Assembly (NCBI GenBank): GCA_947629725.1
Contig: CANREU010000002.1
Span: 1-36,265, forward strand
Origin: an uncultured Clostridia bacterium
Lineage (GTDB): Bacteria; Bacillota; Clostridia; Christensenellales; Borkfalkiaceae
Reading direction: 5' to 3'
Length of the DNA: 36,265 nt
The position numbers were made by a program, and so were the translations under genes. Under the pieces are notes generated by a model. The model did not search any database. It worked only from the letters and a program-made list of their open reading frames with translations, and was not told the origin of the DNA. This document shows, one piece after another, positions 33,604 through 36,265 of the stretch (position 1 is the stretch's first letter; every line of letters starts with the position of its first letter).

Positions 33604-34644
33604 TTATTCCTTTTCCGCGATATAGCTTGCCCGAAGCTGGCCGCAGGCGCCTCCTATGTCGCTCCCCATGCTGCGGCGGAGGGTCGCGGAGATGCCGCAC
33701 GAGAGGAGCGTTTTTAAGAACGCCTGCGCCGTCCGCTCGTCCGTCCCCTTCAGATCCCGCTCCTTCACCGCGTTGAGGCGGATGAGGTTGACGTGGCAGG
33801 GCCTCCCCTTCAAAAGTTTTGCAAGGGCAAGGGCGTGCTCCTCGTCCGCATTCTCCCCTTCGATGAGGGAATACTCGAAGATGTACCGCCGCCCCGTCCT
33901 CTCGAAATAGTAGGCGCATGCCGCGAGGATGTCTGCGATTTGATAGCGGTTTGCAATCGGCATCGTGCGGGCGCGCTCGGCGTCCGTCGTGGCGTGGAGG
34001 GAGACGGTGAGGTTGAGGGGGATCCCCTCCTCCGCGAATTTTCTCATCTCGGGCACCAGCCCACAGGTGGAGAGGGAGATGTTGCGCGCACTCATGTTGA
34101 GCCCCTCCTTCGCGGTGAGGTTGCGCAGGAATTTCACGACGTTCCCGTAGTTATCGAAGGGCTCGCCGCTCCCCATGAGGACGATGTTCGTCACGGCGCG
34201 CTCCCCCTTCTTCCCGCCCTCAAGGCGGTTTACGGCCAAAATTTGTCCCAAAATCTCCCCCGCCGTGAGGTCGCGGAGCCGTCCGCCCAGCGTCGAGGCG
34301 CAGAACTTGCACCCCATGCGGCAGCCGACCTGTGTGGAGACGCACTGTGTGTTGCCGTAGGAATATTGCATGAAGACCCCCTCAACGAGGTTGCCGTCCG
34401 CAAGTTCAAAGAGGAACTTCTTCGTGCCGTCGCGGGAGACAAAGGTCTCCCGTATCTTTACGGGCTCGTCCTCGAATTCCCCGAGGAGACGGGCGCGGAG
34501 GGAGGCGGAGACGGGGATCTCCGAGAGTTTTTTGCCCTGCGCGATCCCCTCCGCAAGCTGCTTCGCGCGGAAAGGCTTCTCCCCCGCGGAGAGAACGAGG
34601 GCGCAGAGTTCTTCGTAGGAGAGATCCTGCAATACCTTCTTCAT
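33604..34644 (-). CDS. rlmN: Dual-specificity RNA methyltransferase RlmN
   Basis: Radical SAM CRMGCKFCAS; VLMGSGEPFDNYGNV; STCGLVPEMRKFAEE. Confidence 0.96.
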   Translation of the reverse strand: MKKVLQDLSYEELCALVLSAGEKPFRAKQLAEGIAQGKKLSEIPVSASLRARLLGEFEDEPVKIRETFVSRDGTKKFLFELADGNLVEGVFMQYSYGNTQCVSTQVGCRMGCKFCASTLGGRLRDLTAGEILGQILAVNRLEGGKKGERAVTNIVLMGSGEPFDNYGNVVKFLRNLTAKEGLNMSARNISLSTCGLVPEMRKFAEEGIPLNLTVSLHATTDAERARTMPIANRYQIADILAACAYYFERTGRRYIFEYSLIEGENADEEHALALAKLLKGRPCHVNLIRLNAVKERDLKGTDERTAQAFLKTLLSCGISATLRRSMGSDIGGACGQLRASYIAEKE

Positions 34645-35888
34645 GCCTTCTTCCTCAATTTGACGACGTAAAATCCCGCGCCGTATGCCCTGTCGGGCAA
34701 AAATTGCAGCCCGAATTGCGTGTTTTCATGTGCGAGCGGGGAGGAAACCTCCTCCGCCGAAAAGTCCTCCGCATTTTTCAGAAACGCCCCGACGGTGCCG
34801 TCGTTCTCGAACGGAAGGAGGGAGCAGGTGGAGTAGTAAAGGCAGCCGCCGTCCCTCACATACCGCGCGCAGTTTTTGAGGATCGCGAGCTGGACTTCGC
34901 GAAGTCCGGGGAGGTCCTCCTCCCTCTTGAAGAGGGAAATGTCGGGATTTTCGGCGAGGGTGCCGAGCCCCGAGCAGGGCACGTCACAGAGCACCCCGTC
35001 GAACGATTTTGCCCACATGGGGTCGAAAAACGTGCCGTCTCCCTGCACGGCGATCACATTCTTTGCCCCCATGCGGCGGGCATAGCTCTCGATGAGAGAG
35101 ACGCGGTGCGGGTGCAATTCTTCGGCGACGACCTCCCCGCATTTTTCCGCAAGGAGGACGGACTTCCCTCCGGGCGCGGCGCAGGCGTCGAGGAGCCTTG
35201 CGCAGGGCTCCACGGCGTCGCAGACGGCGACGCTCCCCACCGATTGGAAGGTGTAGTCGCCGCGATCGTACCCCTCCCCCCGCACAAAGTTCTTGAAAAT
35301 TTTGAGGGTATCGAACGGGGTGTCGGTGTGCTCCCGCCCGAGGTAGTTTTCCATCTTGCAGACAAAGCGGACGGAGACGCCACAGCTTTTCGCGAGAACG
35401 ATGTCCTTCACCCGTTCGCCGTAAGTTTCGCGGAGCGCCTTCACGGCAAAGAGCGGATAGTTGCTCTCGACGGAGAGCCCCTCGTCCCCTTCGGGAAGTT
35501 GCACGGCGGAGGCGTCGAAGCGGCGCAAAAAGGCATTCGCAAAGCCCGCCGCGCCCCCTTTGCCCACCCGTTTCAAGAGGTCCACCGCCGTATCCGTAAC
35601 CATGTAGCGCGGCTTTTCCAAAAAGAGGAAGTGGTAGAGGGCGATCTTCAAAGCGGCCTTCACCGCGGGCTTCGGCGGCTTCTCCGCAAAACTTGCGATG
35701 CAGAGGGAGAGATAGGCGTCATGTTCCAGAACGCCGTAAACCGTCTTCACGGTGCCCGCACGGCCCTCCTTCTCCGTCCCGCCAAGCTCCTCTGCGAGGG
35801 CGATCTTCAAGTGCGCCCCGCCGCGGTACACCCGCATGAGGACGTTATATGCGTCATAGAACGGGTTCAAAACGCGCCCCCTCGGCAA
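34641..35888 (-). CDS. rsmB: 16S rRNA (cytosine-967-C5)-methyltransferase
   Basis: NusB-like N-terminus; LLDACAAPGGKSVLLAE; CDVPCSGLGTLAENPDI; STCSLLPFEN. Confidence 0.93.
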   Translation of the reverse strand: MPRGRVLNPFYDAYNVLMRVYRGGAHLKIALAEELGGTEKEGRAGTVKTVYGVLEHDAYLSLCIASFAEKPPKPAVKAALKIALYHFLFLEKPRYMVTDTAVDLLKRVGKGGAAGFANAFLRRFDASAVQLPEGDEGLSVESNYPLFAVKALRETYGERVKDIVLAKSCGVSVRFVCKMENYLGREHTDTPFDTLKIFKNFVRGEGYDRGDYTFQSVGSVAVCDAVEPCARLLDACAAPGGKSVLLAEKCGEVVAEELHPHRVSLIESYARRMGAKNVIAVQGDGTFFDPMWAKSFDGVLCDVPCSGLGTLAENPDISLFKREEDLPGLREVQLAILKNCARYVRDGGCLYYSTCSLLPFENDGTVGAFLKNAEDFSAEEVSSPLAHENTQFGLQFLPDRAYGAGFYVVKLRKKA

Positions 35889-36265
35889 GTTTCCTTCCGT
35901 TGAGGAAGGCGGTATCCGTCATACATTTGCCGCCCGCGGGCTGCAAAAGGGAGATGCGCACCGCGCCTTCGCCGCATGCGACGATGAGCCCCGTTTTCGG
36001 GTCGGCGGAGAGGATCTCCCCCGCCTCGCCGCTCCCCTCCGCGGGCAGGGCGTAGAAGAAATTCAGGATAAGCCCCCCCACGGTCCCCCAGCTCCCGGGG
36101 GCGGAAGAGAGCCCGCGCACAAGCGCGGAAACTTCGCGGGCGGGTCGCGAAAAGTCGACCTGCGTGCGCTGCACTTTCTTGCAGACGAGCCCCTCCCCCT
36201 GTTTTTTGAGGGTGTATTTTCCGCTCTCAACGGCTTCGAGCGCTTCGGGGATCAGCTTCGCCGCG
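35854..36265 (-). CDS. fmt: Methionyl-tRNA formyltransferase, C-terminal part (runs off window)
   Basis: QRTQVDFSRPAREVSALVRGLSSAPGSWG...GLIVACGEGAVRISLLQPAGGKCMTDTAFLNG; synteny with rsmB/rlmN. Confidence 0.85.
   Translation of the reverse strand, partial: AAKLIPEALEAVESGKYTLKKQGEGLVCKKVQRTQVDFSRPAREVSALVRGLSSAPGSWGTVGGLILNFFYALPAEGSGEAGEILSADPKTGLIVACGEGAVRISLLQPAGGKCMTDTAFLNGRKLAEGARFEPVL

Noticed and set aside
1-36265. CRISPR arrays, prophage genes, transposases, tRNA or rRNA genes
   Set aside because: No spaced direct-repeat array, integrase/transposase motif or rRNA signature was seen; tmRNA is the only tRNA-like gene recognised by eye.

Overview
High-GC Clostridia-like (Firmicutes) chromosomal window. 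(1) 0-17.7 kb: a carbohydrate-utilisation locus on the minus strand. It has two large tandem-LamG surface proteins, a GH43-like protein, a GH36 alpha-galactosidase, LplB/LplC-type ABC permeases, a beta-helix GH28-like lipoprotein, an LplA-type solute-binding protein and an SGNH hydrolase, plus a divergent AraC regulator. (2) 18-21.4 kb: an accessory patch around a tmRNA gene with an orphan nucleotidyltransferase-fold protein, small zinc-ribbon membrane proteins and an XRE regulator. (3) 21.4-36.3 kb: a rearranged version of the conserved fmt-rsmB-rlmN-(stp-prkC-rsgA)-rpe-thiN-rpmB-asp23-fakA-recG cluster. Here stp-prkC-rsgA are absent and a ParE/Phd toxin-antitoxin pair sits at that position, thiN has an internal deletion, and surface-lipoprotein cassettes lie between thiN and rpmB. 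The strongest candidate for something undescribed is a duplicated ~150-nt structured 5' leader RNA (27.79-27.94 kb and 30.34-30.49 kb). It has three stems that covary between the copies, a conserved potential 7-bp pseudoknot and an intrinsic terminator just before the start codon of two different surface lipoprotein genes. Other notable signals: an in-frame TAG separating a LamG protein from its C-terminal membrane anchor, an in-frame ~240-bp repeat insertion inside an M19 dipeptidase gene, a G9 tract in the promoter spacer of the polysaccharide operon, a 23-residue Arg-rich tmRNA tag, and a divergent XRE promoter with two matched operators. All calls come from reading the sequence; no database search was run.
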